A DNA stretch of 35,059 bases from Chara braunii (taxonomy: Eukaryota; Streptophyta; Charophyceae; Charales; Characeae), in NCBI GenBank assembly GCA_003427395.1, contig BFEA01000472.1, forward strand, positions 912,137-947,195. Reading direction: 5' to 3'. The notes below the pieces were generated by a model. It had not been told where the DNA came from, made no database searches, and saw only the letters and a program-made list of their open reading frames with translations. Shown here piece after piece: positions 26,755 through 35,059 of this stretch. The translations under genes and the position numbers were made by a program. Position 1 is the stretch's first letter, and each line of letters starts with the position of its first letter.

Positions 26755-27171
26755 CTGCGTGGTGTGGCCATGTTGTTGGTGCTGCCTTGCGCTTCGCTGC
26801 CATGCTGCTCATCCGCTGGTCGTGCCTTCCGTGTTTGTTGTTTGTGTGCCCTGTAGGTTGGTTGCCTTGTTGCTGGTGCCTTGTGCTCTGCTCCACGGGT
26901 GCCGAGCTGCTGGTCTGCTCGCCCTGTCGTCCCTTCCAGTGTGGTTACCCTACTTATGTTGCCTTGTGCTTCACTACCTGGTTGCCGCACTGCATGTCCT
27001 GCATGCCATTACGTTCCTTGCAGCAGTTTTTGGCGTTGTGCAGCCGTGTTGCCTCTACTGTGTTGCCTGGTGGACCACAGGGTTGCTGCCCACTGCTATG
27101 TTCCGCTTAGGGACAATCTGCCTTCAACAAGGGTCAACGGGTTCATGACCCAAACCATCCAATACGGAGAT
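26754..27171 (-). repeat. Long inverted repeat, right arm (~418 bp)
   Basis: Reverse complement of 25372-25798, ending CCAATACGGAGAT. It is bounded on the left directly by R1 copy 2 and on the right directly by direct repeat D copy 2. Confidence 0.85.
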
Positions 27172-27174
27172 TGA

Positions 27175-27497
27175 GCAGGGCAGCGGCGGAGCGGAGACGA
27201 GGACGTCCACACATCCAACACAGAGCAAAGCAGCACATGACCTACTCACATCACGATTGAACCCCGCAGACTGTTGGTTCCCACAACCCACTGAGCCAGG
27301 GAGTCACTCCAACAAACACCCGTCATCACCTACAGGCAACACAGACATCCCGAACCGAGCGGCCCCCATAAGAGTGCCGTAGGCACTCCAAACGAGGAAC
27401 CACCAACTATTTGGCACTACTTAAGGGTGCTCAGTTGGGTAAGCAAAAATAATCAGAAAAAGATCAGAGGGAGGACAGACAACGAGTGGAAAACAGA
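27175..27497. repeat. Direct repeat D, copy 2
   Basis: Matches 25848-26178, with a small deletion in the TTTGGCACTAC region and scattered substitutions. Confidence 0.87.
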
Positions 27498-27511
27498 CAA
27501 ACATAAAACTG

Positions 27512-27515
<4 letters not shown>

Positions 27516-27594
<79 letters not shown>
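27516..27594. repeat. Compound (TG)n(GA)n microsatellite
   Basis: About 22 TG units run directly into about 17 GA units. Confidence 0.97.
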
Positions 27595-27597
<3 letters not shown>

Positions 27598-27959
27598 GGT
27601 AAGTCTTCGGCATCGTGGCTGGCGTCATGGTAGTTTCATCTAAAGGATGAGGAAAATCGAATGAATCTACGGCTTTTTTGTTTGTTCTGAAGGTGGAGGC
27701 AGGGGAGACAGTGAAGGGAGAAGATGAGGGGGAGAAGATGGCATAACAGTGAAAGGAAGATGGGAAGGAGGAGGGGCCGGGAGGGAGGGGGGAGCACGAA
27801 ATGACGCAAATTCGGAGACATGGAGGTATTCGAAAAATGAGATTTTTTGTGTATGTTGTCTGAGTCTCTTTGTGTCTTTGTCTCTGTGTGTTCTTGCAGT
27901 CCGTCGTTGGATGGCTGTGACAATTGTCTTGATAGGTGTATTATGGCATGAGTTGCACG

Positions 27960-28220
27960 TCTTTCGCCATTGCATGCGTTGTTGAGCAGTTGTAAGTTGC
28001 CGTGTACTCTGCTGTAAGTTGTAGTTGTTTCGCCATCGCTTGTGTTGTCGAGTAGTCGGAAGTTGTCATGAGGGGTCTTGGCCGTAAGTTGCAGTTGTTT
28101 CGCCATTGCTTGCATTGTCGAGTTGTCGCAAGTTGTCATGAGGGGTCTTGGAGGTCTTCAGAGGTGTGGCAATTGTGAGGCATTTGAGCAGTCTTGAAGG
28201 TTTTCAGAGGCGTGTCGATG
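27960..28220. repeat. ~70-bp tandem repeats
   Basis: GTCATGAGGGGTCTTGG at 28065 recurs at 28135, and GTTGTTTCGCCAT at 28024 recurs at 28094 (period 70). A weaker copy starts near 27960. A second short repeat, GGTCTTCAGAGGTGTG / GGTTTTCAGAGGCGTG, follows with a ~48-bp period. Between 27600 and 27960 I see only purine-rich sequence. Confidence 0.65.
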
Positions 28221-29178
28221 GTGATTGCACCTGCTGGTATGCTACAACGTGGCGGATGAGGTCGACACGAAATGCAGGGAATGGTGGGAGGGGGAGTTGT
28301 GCTTGCTGGTGGTGGAGATGCATGAGGTCATTGAGGTAATCCCAGTTGCGGGGAGGATGGGGGATGTTGTACATGGGGAAGGTGTGGCGGGAGGCAAGGA
28401 GGTTGTGGATGGTGGCGGTGGCGTGAATAGGGCCCCAAGGTTCGAGCGGACGCCACCATCGTGGGTCGGGATCTGGTGTGCAAGGTCGGACGTATGGTTG
28501 AGGGGGTGGGGATGAAGATGTGATGAATGTGTGACGATGGTGTGCATCAGTGATGCGGTGGCATTGGTATTGAGGACGGTCTGGGCGAGGGAATGGGAGG
28601 TGGGTGTAGCTGTTATTGATGATTTGGAGGAGGAAGGTTTTAGCCTGGGCAAATCTAGTGTTAACGTAGAGAGAGGGAGGAGGGCGTGGCAGGGTGCGGG
28701 TGCGATGTTCTTTGTATATAGAGAAAAATGTATAAATGTGAGGCGGATATGCGGTGTACACAATTGCGAGGAAGTCTTCCCAGAGGATGTTGTCGATGAT
28801 TTGTTTGATGTTATCTTTATGTAGGAGTGGAATCCATATGTCCCATCTGGGGGGTGGTTGAGGGGCCGAAAGGGGGATTTGTGCGAGGATGTCGTCGAGG
28901 TCAGTTTGTGAGAGGGGTTGTGTTTGTTGTGTGTTGGTGGTTGGAGTGTGGAGTGCGAGCGCAGTTGTGGTGGGTGTGTTGGTTGTGGAGGTAAGGGATG
29001 GACGTGTTGTTGTGTTTAATGTTGTTGGTGTTGTGGTGGTAGTGGTTGTTGTGGGGGTGAGGGGTGTTTGTGTAGGTGCAGATTGGTGCGTTGTTGATGT
29101 GGGAGTGGAGGGGGTGGATGTTTGTATTGCAGTGGTGGTTGTGGAGGCGAGGGATTGTGTTGTGGTGGTTGTTATCAC
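28204..29178 (-). CDS. Thr/Pro-rich unknown protein next to Helitron
   Basis: An open frame of 324 codons on the Helitron strand, starting about 200 bp after the end of the helicase. Residues 1-90 are an extreme Thr/Ser/Pro low-complexity tail. Residues ~92-320 look like an ordinary folded protein (WDIWIPLLHKDN, ILWEDFLAIVYTAYPPHIYT, PRWWRPLEPWGPIHATATIH, FPAFRVDLIRHVV). It is Trp-, Pro- and His-rich. I recognise no domain. It may be an accessory ORF of the Helitron or a captured gene. The unbroken frame contrasts with the damaged helicase beside it. Confidence 0.5.
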   Translation of the reverse strand: MITTTTTQSLASTTTTAIQTSTPSTPTSTTHQSAPTQTPLTPTTTTTTTTPTTLNTTTRPSLTSTTNTPTTTALALHTPTTNTQQTQPLSQTDLDDILAQIPLSAPQPPPRWDIWIPLLHKDNIKQIIDNILWEDFLAIVYTAYPPHIYTFFSIYKEHRTRTLPRPPPSLYVNTRFAQAKTFLLQIINNSYTHLPFPRPDRPQYQCHRITDAHHRHTFITSSSPPPQPYVRPCTPDPDPRWWRPLEPWGPIHATATIHNLLASRHTFPMYNIPHPPRNWDYLNDLMHLHHQQAQLPLPPFPAFRVDLIRHVVAYQQVQSPSTRL

Positions 29179-29394
29179 GGTGGAGGCGAGGGCTGGTTGT
29201 GTAGTTATAGATGGGCGTGTTGTTGGTGTTGGAGTGGAGGGGCCGGATGTTTCGCAGTTTTTTTTTTTTTTTTAATGGCGGTATGTCTTGATGTTGATCT
29301 GCAAAAGCAAGGACGAACACAAAAAGTGAAGAGTGATTGTGAGGGGTTGTTGTTACAATTTTTTTGTGTAAACTATATTGTTTGTCTGGTTGTT

Positions 29395-30427
29395 AGAGGA
29401 GGGGACAGAGAAGCGAATGGGGGATGGATCGCCGACGCGGGATGTGGTGAAGTTGAGCTGGCCAAGGGCAAAGGGTGGTTGTTGAAGGTCAATGTCTGCA
29501 TGGGTGATTGATTGGCCTTTAGATTTGTTGATAGTGATTGCGAATGTGCAGCAGATTGGAAATTGTCGTCTTTGTCAGGGAAAGGGGGTTGTGTGGTCGA
29601 CGACGGTGAGGAGGATGCGTGAGAATAAAACGGGTTGGAGGGTGGGAAGTGTGCGGCCGTGAAAGAGTTTGTTGTTTGTGATGGAGTCGACAATGAGTTG
29701 TGTTACAGAGACCATTTCTGATTGCGATGTTTCGCATGAGAATTGTTGGGGCACCTTGTTTTAGTCGAAGCATGTGTGGAGGAAGGGATACGATATTGAT
29801 TGTGTTAAGTATGTCAATGGAAATATCGGGGTATTGTTCATTGGGTAGAAGCGAGTCGACACTGAGTGATGTAATTGTGTCACCAGGGAATTGGCTGAGG
29901 ATGATGAAGTTAAGAGTAACGACGGATCTATTTTTCGGTGATAGTATTAGGCGTTCAACGAGCCATTGAGGGTTTTGAGCATTGGTTTCGAGATCGGGGA
30001 ATGTCCATGCAATGAGGCCGAGGATTCCTGAATGAAGGCAAAGATCGGGTGGAAGTTGGATTGTTGTAGGTGTTGTGTTTGGTGGAGGTTGTAGTGTGAT
30101 ATTGTCGAGTTGAAGGAACCATTGAGCATATTGATGGCCTTCAGCAGTGTTCACGCAGACGAGAACACACATGTTTTCAGATAGGTGGAATGTTTCATAG
30201 TTGTGCAATAATGGTGATGTTTTGATGCAGACGTTTATAGTTTGTGTGCGTGTGCCACCAGTGATAACGGGGAGGATTTGTCGGAAGTTACCTGCAAGGA
30301 CAATAATTTTCTCACCAAATGGCAAGTTGGAAGAGCAGTTGTCACGAAGTGTTCGGTCCAGTGCCTCAAGGTGGAATTTGTGGGTCATGGGTGCTTTATC
30401 CCATTGCAATACCATCATTTGCTCTAT
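29395..30427 (-). pseudogene. Helitron helicase, C-terminal half
   Basis: This is the PIF1-like helicase part of a Helitron RepHel protein. The frame 30418-29519 shows WDKAPMTH (Walker B position, where the family has WDEAPM), IIVLAGNFRQILPV, LSPKNRSVVTLN and LPPHMLRLKQGAP..LMRNI...GLCN. In another frame the end reads FAITINKSKGQS and FALGQLNFTTSRV, the family's TINKSQGQT and GQLYVALSR motifs, near 29395-29565. The frame change and the Glu-to-Lys in Walker B mark it as inactive. It is joined to its N-terminal half across a mitochondrial insertion. Confidence 0.88.
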
Positions 30428-30478
30428 TATATTCTATGGATGAGGTAGTAGAGTGATTGGACATCAATGGTATAGGAC

Positions 30479-30637
30479 TTATCGGGGATCTCCTCAATAT
30501 TAGGTGCTATCAATTTCATTACGACTATTTTTAACATGCGTGGCCCAGGAATGACCATGCATAGATTACCTCTATTTGTTTGGTATGTGCTAATTACAAC
30601 TTTTCTGCTTTTATTGTCACTTCCAGTATTAGCAGGT
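30479..30637 (+). pseudogene. cox1: Mitochondrial cox1 fragment (NUMT)
   Basis: 53 codons without a stop encode the conserved cytochrome oxidase subunit I stretch: [34 protein letters not shown] and [11 protein letters not shown]. The match begins and ends abruptly (it stops at ...LAG, where AITM is expected next). It lies antisense to the Helitron and within its helicase gene, so it is a nuclear copy of mitochondrial DNA. The 30428-30478 stretch before it is unassigned and may be more mitochondrial or filler sequence. Confidence 0.92.
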
Positions 30638-30641
30638 ATAT

Positions 30642-30870
30642 GTGAAACAACTTCAGGCGGTTCGTATAGTCGCCCTGAAACAAGTTGAAAGTGGAGTCCG
30701 TGCTCAAAATGAGGTTATTGCATACATTCCGGGAGAAGGTCATAATTTACAAGAGCACTCTATTGTTATGGTTCGAGGAGGTAGAGTCAAAGATTTGTCT
30801 GGTGTAAAATACCATCGTATTCGAGGAGTGAAAGACTTATAAGGAATTCATAATCGACGTCGAGGTAGAT
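30642..30870 (+). pseudogene. rps12: Mitochondrial rps12 fragment (NUMT)
   Basis: The frame from 30642 reads [18 protein letters not shown] (from about 30708), [22 protein letters not shown], then a TAA, then GI..RRRGR: ribosomal protein S12. The GVKDL-GI-RRRGR ending is the mitochondrial type rather than the chloroplast type. The first ~22 residues of the frame are not clearly S12. In mitochondrial DNA cox1 and rps12 would not normally be joined within one frame length, so this NUMT is composite. Its right edge meets the Helitron helicase at about 30870. Confidence 0.9.
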
Positions 30871-31250
30871 AGTATAACAGTGGTCATGCGAATGAGGTCG
30901 GCAAGAGCTGATTGCTTAGAAATGTCAAGTGAGGATGTTGCAGTTGGAGTGAGAGGCTCTTTGAAGCGCGAGTGAAATGTGCGACCTCCGTCGAGGACTG
31001 TTGCGGCAATACCGCTAGATGCGTCTGCAAGTGCTATGCGGTTTTCATTTCGGATGTAAGAGAGGATGGTGTTGAAGAGGAATGTTTTGCCAGTTTCTGC
31101 GGGGACGTCTATGAAGAGGTATAATGGTTGTGCATTGGTGGCTGCATTGATGACACGTTGGAAGATTGCGTATTATAAAGGACAAAGTAGTGACATATTT
31201 GTGGCGAGAGTTTGTTGAAGTGTTGCTTTGTTATAAGAGATTTCGTCTTC
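30871..31250 (-). pseudogene. Helitron helicase, N-terminal half with degenerate Walker A
   Basis: A minus-strand frame reads YLFIDVPAETGKTFLFNTIL (the family has GPGGTGKT, so two glycines are lost), then LADASSGIAATVLDGGRTFHSRF and ADLIRMTTVIL, where the mitochondrial insertion starts. The expected next block (WDxAPM) is found on the far side at about 30400. A TAA interrupts the frame just upstream of Walker A. Confidence 0.87.
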
Positions 31251-32830
31251 AATTATTCATGGAATATCGTGTCTTTGAGGGCGTTCGACCTATTTGCTTC
31301 GTTTCGAGCGTTGCCATCGGGTGGCACGAGGCCAGCGTCCTGTAGTTGTTGACCTTCGTTTTGAAGACGGTTTTCAATATCAACGAGGACCATTGTTTTG
31401 ATTAAAGAGAGTGTGGCTGCAAGACATTGGAAATGTGTATGGAAGTCCTTTGTCATTTCTTGCCAGTGTGTTTCAAAGGGTGCAGAGGGATCAACAAGGG
31501 CGCAGTGGAGCACGATGTGGACGGAAAGATCTCACACCATTGGTGAAGAAGCGACAAAAATTGCATCTCCGAACACTACATCAAATTGAGTGTTGTTGTT
31601 AAGGAGACTCAGTGCACGACATGCTGATTGGTATGTAGAGTCAATTTCATGATCAACTGTGCGAAGCCTCTAGAGTGTGGGGATTATAAGAGCATATGAA
31701 GGTAAAATGTATCACTAGCATTTGGGTGAATGGTATGCATTCGGTCGATTATGTTGGCACTTTGACGTCGAAGAACCCATTGCTTTGTTTATTTACTGAA
31801 TCAGAATCTTTTAATCATATCTTTGTAGAGAGGTTTGCGGTTTTCAGTAATGTTTATGTTTTTGATGTTCCATTTGAACCATGCGGTGAGTTCGGTTTCG
31901 GGTGGTAGGTTATGCATGATTTGGTTGAGTTGGTTAGGACGAAAGTACACACGTTGGCGGTTTTTAGAGTGGACGGGTAGTGCCTCGACTATCGGGAAAC
32001 GTTCAAAGAGGGGGAACTCAAATATTCGCCAGTATGCTTCAACAACGTCTGTTGTTCACATGTTTTGGTAGATCTGAATTTCGTCGTTCGCATTTGTCAT
32101 TTGTCCAACGATTGCTCGATCGGGACCTTTCATATGTATTCAAGCATGTATCGATATGCTGCAGCGGAAGCGCAGACCTCGACGTTTAGATGGCATCGGT
32201 AGCGGAGGAGCAATAAGGGATTGTATGAGACAACCCACAAGTTATCGATCTCATCATTATGTCGGGAAGCGGTTTGACCATTGTTAGTGGGCGATCGTCG
32301 ACGGTAGATGGGGTAGCTAGTATATCGTCTCAGGTACCGTGGTTGGAAAAAGGTTTGGGGAAATGACGTGTGCAACGTTCATTTCGCATGCATGGTGCGT
32401 GCATATTGCAGTCGCTGCACGTGTTGTGGATCATGTGTGTTAACACGAGTTCTTTAAGTTCAGGGTTGGTCGAAATTTCTGCTAAACTGATGGAGTCGAT
32501 GTTGTCAGATGTGGAGATTTTGTGACCATTTGCGAAAATGACAACAATGTGTACATGTGGAAGGCCTCTTTTTTGGAATTCGATGACATATATGTAGGCT
32601 TTTGTAGGTCCAAATATATGTGTAGAGTGGATATCGTGAATCAGTTATCGAACGTACTCTTTGATAACGCATGCAAGAAGATAAGGTATATCAGATGGTT
32701 GTTGGTTTGGAAAGAGTTCGTTCTGAATTTCTGGCCGGTGGGAGTTACATGTGATAGTGATGAAGAGGTCAGGTGGGCCGAATTCTTGCATAGTTGCCAT
32801 TGAATTTTGATATCGTCAGTGCATATCATG
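31251..32830 (-). pseudogene. Helitron Rep (HUH endonuclease) region, frameshifted
   Basis: The replication initiator of rolling-circle Helitrons. Reading down the minus strand: MQEFGPPDLFITITCN (Rep motif 1, near 32790), VIEFQKRGLPHVHIVV (the HUH motif, near 32585-32545), TRHFPKPFSN, YPIYRRR, VSYNPLLLLRYRCHLNVEVC and YRYMLEYI (the tyrosine motif region, near 32140), KGPDRAIVG, EAYWRIFEFPL, and then the linker region 31513-31253. In-frame stops and at least three frame changes are present. The family call is strong from motif order; the element is dead. Confidence 0.9.
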
Positions 32831-32910
32831 CGGTCCGCCTGTGAATGTGCTTGAAAGCTAGGTTACCAATGGTCCGGAGACCGGACGTCTCCCCCGGACG
32901 TCAGATACCC

Positions 32911-32936
32911 CCGTCGTTCGGATTTCCGAACGACGG
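32911..32936. other. Perfect 12-bp stem hairpin followed by T-run
   Basis: CCGTCGTTCGGA-TT-TCCGAACGACGG, then CTTTTTGG. It lies just upstream (minus sense) of the Helitron Rep, where a Helitron-type end could be, but no CTRR or TC terminus was found next to it. A pair of CCGGACGTC copies lies 15-30 bp before it. Confidence 0.6.
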
Positions 32937-33042
32937 CTTTTTGGCACCAAAAAAGGGATAGGGGGGGGGGAAATCACATTGCTGCGTATGCCCTAGAGAC
33001 CCCCCACAAAAATTTTCAGATTTTTCTGAGCATTTGGTGATA

Positions 33043-33070
33043 GGGTGGTATTTGGGGTGGGGTGGGGGGG
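33043..33070 (+). other. G-quadruplex-like tract
   Basis: GGG, GGGG, GGGG and a run of seven G occur with loops of 1-8 bases. A G10 tract is also present near 32960. Confidence 0.5.
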
Positions 33071-33109
33071 TACGATGGGTTTTGGTGGGGATAGGAGGGG
33101 TATCGAAAA

Positions 33110-34290
33110 GTAGTTCCGAGTGATAATAACAAAAATACTTGGATTGCTGCATGAAATCTGCATTCTCTTTCAAGAGACAAGAAGAGCATAAATCTTCACG
33201 AGTTGAGCAAATTTAGGGGTGCCTACTATTCCAAAAACCTTCAATCAAACAAAAAAGGGCATTCATTCAAAACGAAGACAAGACGAGGGCAAAGGCGAGA
33301 TCACTAGACTGTAGTGCTCCACGTTTGCAATCAGTAAAGGTGTGATAAATCTCCTCGTTTTACTTTTCTTGCAAGTGGAAGATTGTACTGGGAGACGAAC
33401 TGGCTTCGTCTATGGAGAGCGTGAAGGAGTTCTCTAACAAAATGCTTTACTAGGGAAAAATAAAAGAGGGTCGCATCCATCCACATACATCACCTCGATC
33501 CTTCGAACAATAATGTGAGAAAGAAAGGCAAACACTTCACTTAAATGACTTTCATTGGCTCTTTCGTTTTAATGATCCTCGCTCGGCAAGATCTTGACAA
33601 CGGAGGGGTGAGACGATAGGCGCAACTGGAAAACACACTCATACGCATTCAACCATCGTGAACCAATCACATAAAACAACCATTCATTCACTCATATATA
33701 GAGAGAGAAAGAGAGGAGAGAAAAGAATATACACTCGCTTGATTGTAGAGGAAAAGTGGTGTTTCGCCATGCAACTTAACTCCAACTATAGGAAGAAGAA
33801 GAAGAAGGAGACAAGGGCTTTCGAGCATGACCCTAGCCATCTAACTACCCATCAACGCATCTCACCTCGCTCGAGTACGGAGGGATCCCAACCGCCACAT
33901 ACTTATCACCAAACCCCAACGATCGTCACCCCATCCACTCAACTACTGTGTGGATTCACCCGGATCCTGCAATTCGTCGCAGAGATCTAGTGCGCAATCC
34001 CACAAAATCGTAGCCGACTCATTGAGTTTTTTGTGACTCGTTAATCACCTCCATATCTAGACACTACTCCACCAGAGTTCGTCAATGTATTGTAAGAAAA
34101 CGAAATCCATAAGCTTGCAATATGTATAATAATCTTAGAAAGCACACATAAACGAGCATGGTCAGCACCTCTCAAGAGTCCTCACTCATCCCTCTAGTCG
34201 GTTTCTCTCAATCTCTCTTTTCACTGATCTTCTCTGGTGCCGTGACCCACGCCCACGTACAACCTGAGATTGAGGCTTCGTGACAAAATG
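33110..34290. other. No recognisable gene
   Basis: The sequence is of ordinary complexity and more AT-rich than the retroelement. Short open frames on both strands show no domain or codon signal that I can support. A GAGA-rich patch occurs near 33700. Confidence 0.4.
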
Positions 34291-34993
34291 TCACCTGTAG
34301 CCAGCAAGCTCTGAGCATGACCATCCGAGGCACATGACACGGTAGTTAACCATAGAGCAAAACTCCTCCCACAAAGTAGGCAGTCCTTCCACCGAAAAGA
34401 CTCCTCGTCTGAGGTAGGGGTACTCGGTGGGCTCGGTTACCGCCTCAACGTCGATCACTGCCGGAGAGATGTACCTCTTTGCCAAACCAATCACATCCAG
34501 CCAACTCGTGCCATCTGTGAGAAGAGAAGTAACTGGAGGCCTAGGATAGTCATTATAAAGCATCGGCCCGAAGCTGCGAATCAACGTAGTGCCACTCTCA
34601 TCGAGCTCCCTCTCCCTCTGCTCAAGGTATTCGGTGGTTGAGATTCAGACTGGATCGAAAAGCTCATGAGTCTCCTTGCCCTTCTTCAGATAAGGCCTCA
34701 GATCGTGAATAGTGTCATCAGCAAAACTCGTCTCGACAACGAAGATTGACAGATCTCCCTGTCTGAAACCAATGACACTAACATACTGATAATCAAATGC
34801 CTCTTTGCATGAGATCTGATTGAGGTTGACCAACACTGACTCACTGACCGACGTAGACTGAACTGTGCTCATGAGTACCCTTGCCGGTATAAGCTGATCA
34901 GACGGTCCCGGAAAATAGGTTACCAAACTAATTGCGAAAACCTGATTGCTGAAAACTGATTGTCGAAAAACTGATAGCTGAACTGATCACTAA
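34291..34993 (-). pseudogene. Unidentified protein fragment, one in-frame TGA
   Basis: The frame is open on the minus strand from about 34993 (no ATG at its start) to a stop at 34291, interrupted only by a TGA at 34645-34647. Composition is normal for a folded protein: ISCKEAFDYQYVSVIGF, LSIFVVETSFADD, then after the stop SFGPMLYNDYPRPPVTS, VIDVEAVTEPTEYPY and LPTLWEEFCSMVNYRV. The first ATG in frame is near 34873. It may be an exon or the decayed remnant of a gene that starts beyond the window. I do not recognise the family. Confidence 0.4.
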
Positions 34994-35000
34994 TAATAAC
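34937..35000. repeat. Short ~15-bp imperfect tandem repeat
   Basis: AAAACCTGATTGCTG, AAAACTGATTGTCG, AAAAACTGATAGCTG and AACTGATCAC follow one another, and AACTGATTGCT returns about 20 bp later. Confidence 0.65.
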
Positions 35001-35059
35001 TGATTGCTAATGATTCATTGCTGGTTGTCAGGATAAATGAGCTGTACTTGTTCAGAGAT

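Noticed and set aside
25139-27174. Long Cys/Leu-rich and Gln/His-rich frames (for example 25964-25395, 26738-27148)
   Set aside because: They are opposite-strand readings of the same inverted repeat, differ in frame between the two arms and have low-complexity composition.
32911-32936. Definite Helitron terminus
   Set aside because: No CTRR/CTAG or TC terminus lies at a suitable distance, and the hairpin is on the 5' side of the Rep gene.
1-35059. CRISPR array, tRNA or rRNA genes
   Set aside because: No regularly spaced short repeats with unique spacers were seen, and no cloverleaf or rRNA-like sequence was recognised on either strand.

Overview
This window looks like repeat-dense nuclear DNA of a green-lineage eukaryote (a plant or, more likely, a streptophyte alga; Chara-like is only a guess). 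The evidence is a retrotransposed U6 snRNA with the plant-type 5' stem, a fragment of plant-style mitochondrial DNA (cox1 plus rps12), a Ty3/gypsy retroelement primed by a plant-type tRNA-Asp, and long CT/GA/GT microsatellites. Scattered Ns and a 140-base gap point to a short-read assembly. No bacterial or host housekeeping gene was recognised.

Positions 1-22446 are one giant Ty3/gypsy-like LTR retrotransposon on the minus strand. Its LTRs are about 4.3-4.5 kb: the 3' LTR is at 1-4242, cut by the window edge, and the 5' LTR is at 17974-22446. A primer-binding site lies at 17951-17968. Reading the minus strand, the order is: leader ORF; a 5.2-kb cassette of about nine small ORFs (16442-11260); gag (11209-8864); protease (8954-7854); reverse transcriptase (RT); RNase H; and integrase (to 4728). 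Gag and protease are open. RT, RNase H and integrase carry several in-frame stops, two frameshifts and a deletion, so this copy is dead. The cassette upstream of gag is the most unusual part. Most ORFs there overlap or abut the next by a few bases (ATGA, ATGGTTAG, 4-8 nt gaps, 20-nt overlaps), a layout like a bacterial operon. They include a tandem pair (family A) and a divergent tandem series of at least four or five related proteins (family B). I do not recognise either family.

Positions 22447-27600 are non-coding mosaic repeats. They hold an A-tailed retroposon-like segment with two covarying hairpins, a 78-bp tandem duplication, microsatellites, and a dispersed repeat interrupted by a U6-derived retropseudogene with a 13-bp target-site duplication. 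The uninterrupted sister copy of that repeat lies 2.6 kb away. A ~420-bp segment is present in opposite orientations beside a shared ~330-bp direct repeat.

Positions 28204-32830 hold a decayed minus-strand Helitron (HUH Rep followed by a PIF1-like helicase) and a separate 324-aa Thr/Pro-rich ORF. The helicase is split by a nuclear insertion of mitochondrial DNA carrying a 53-codon cox1 piece and a piece of rps12. From 33 kb to the end little is recognisable apart from a hairpin, a G-quadruplex-like tract and an unidentified broken ORF at 34291-34993.

All homology calls were made by reading translations by eye; no database search was run.
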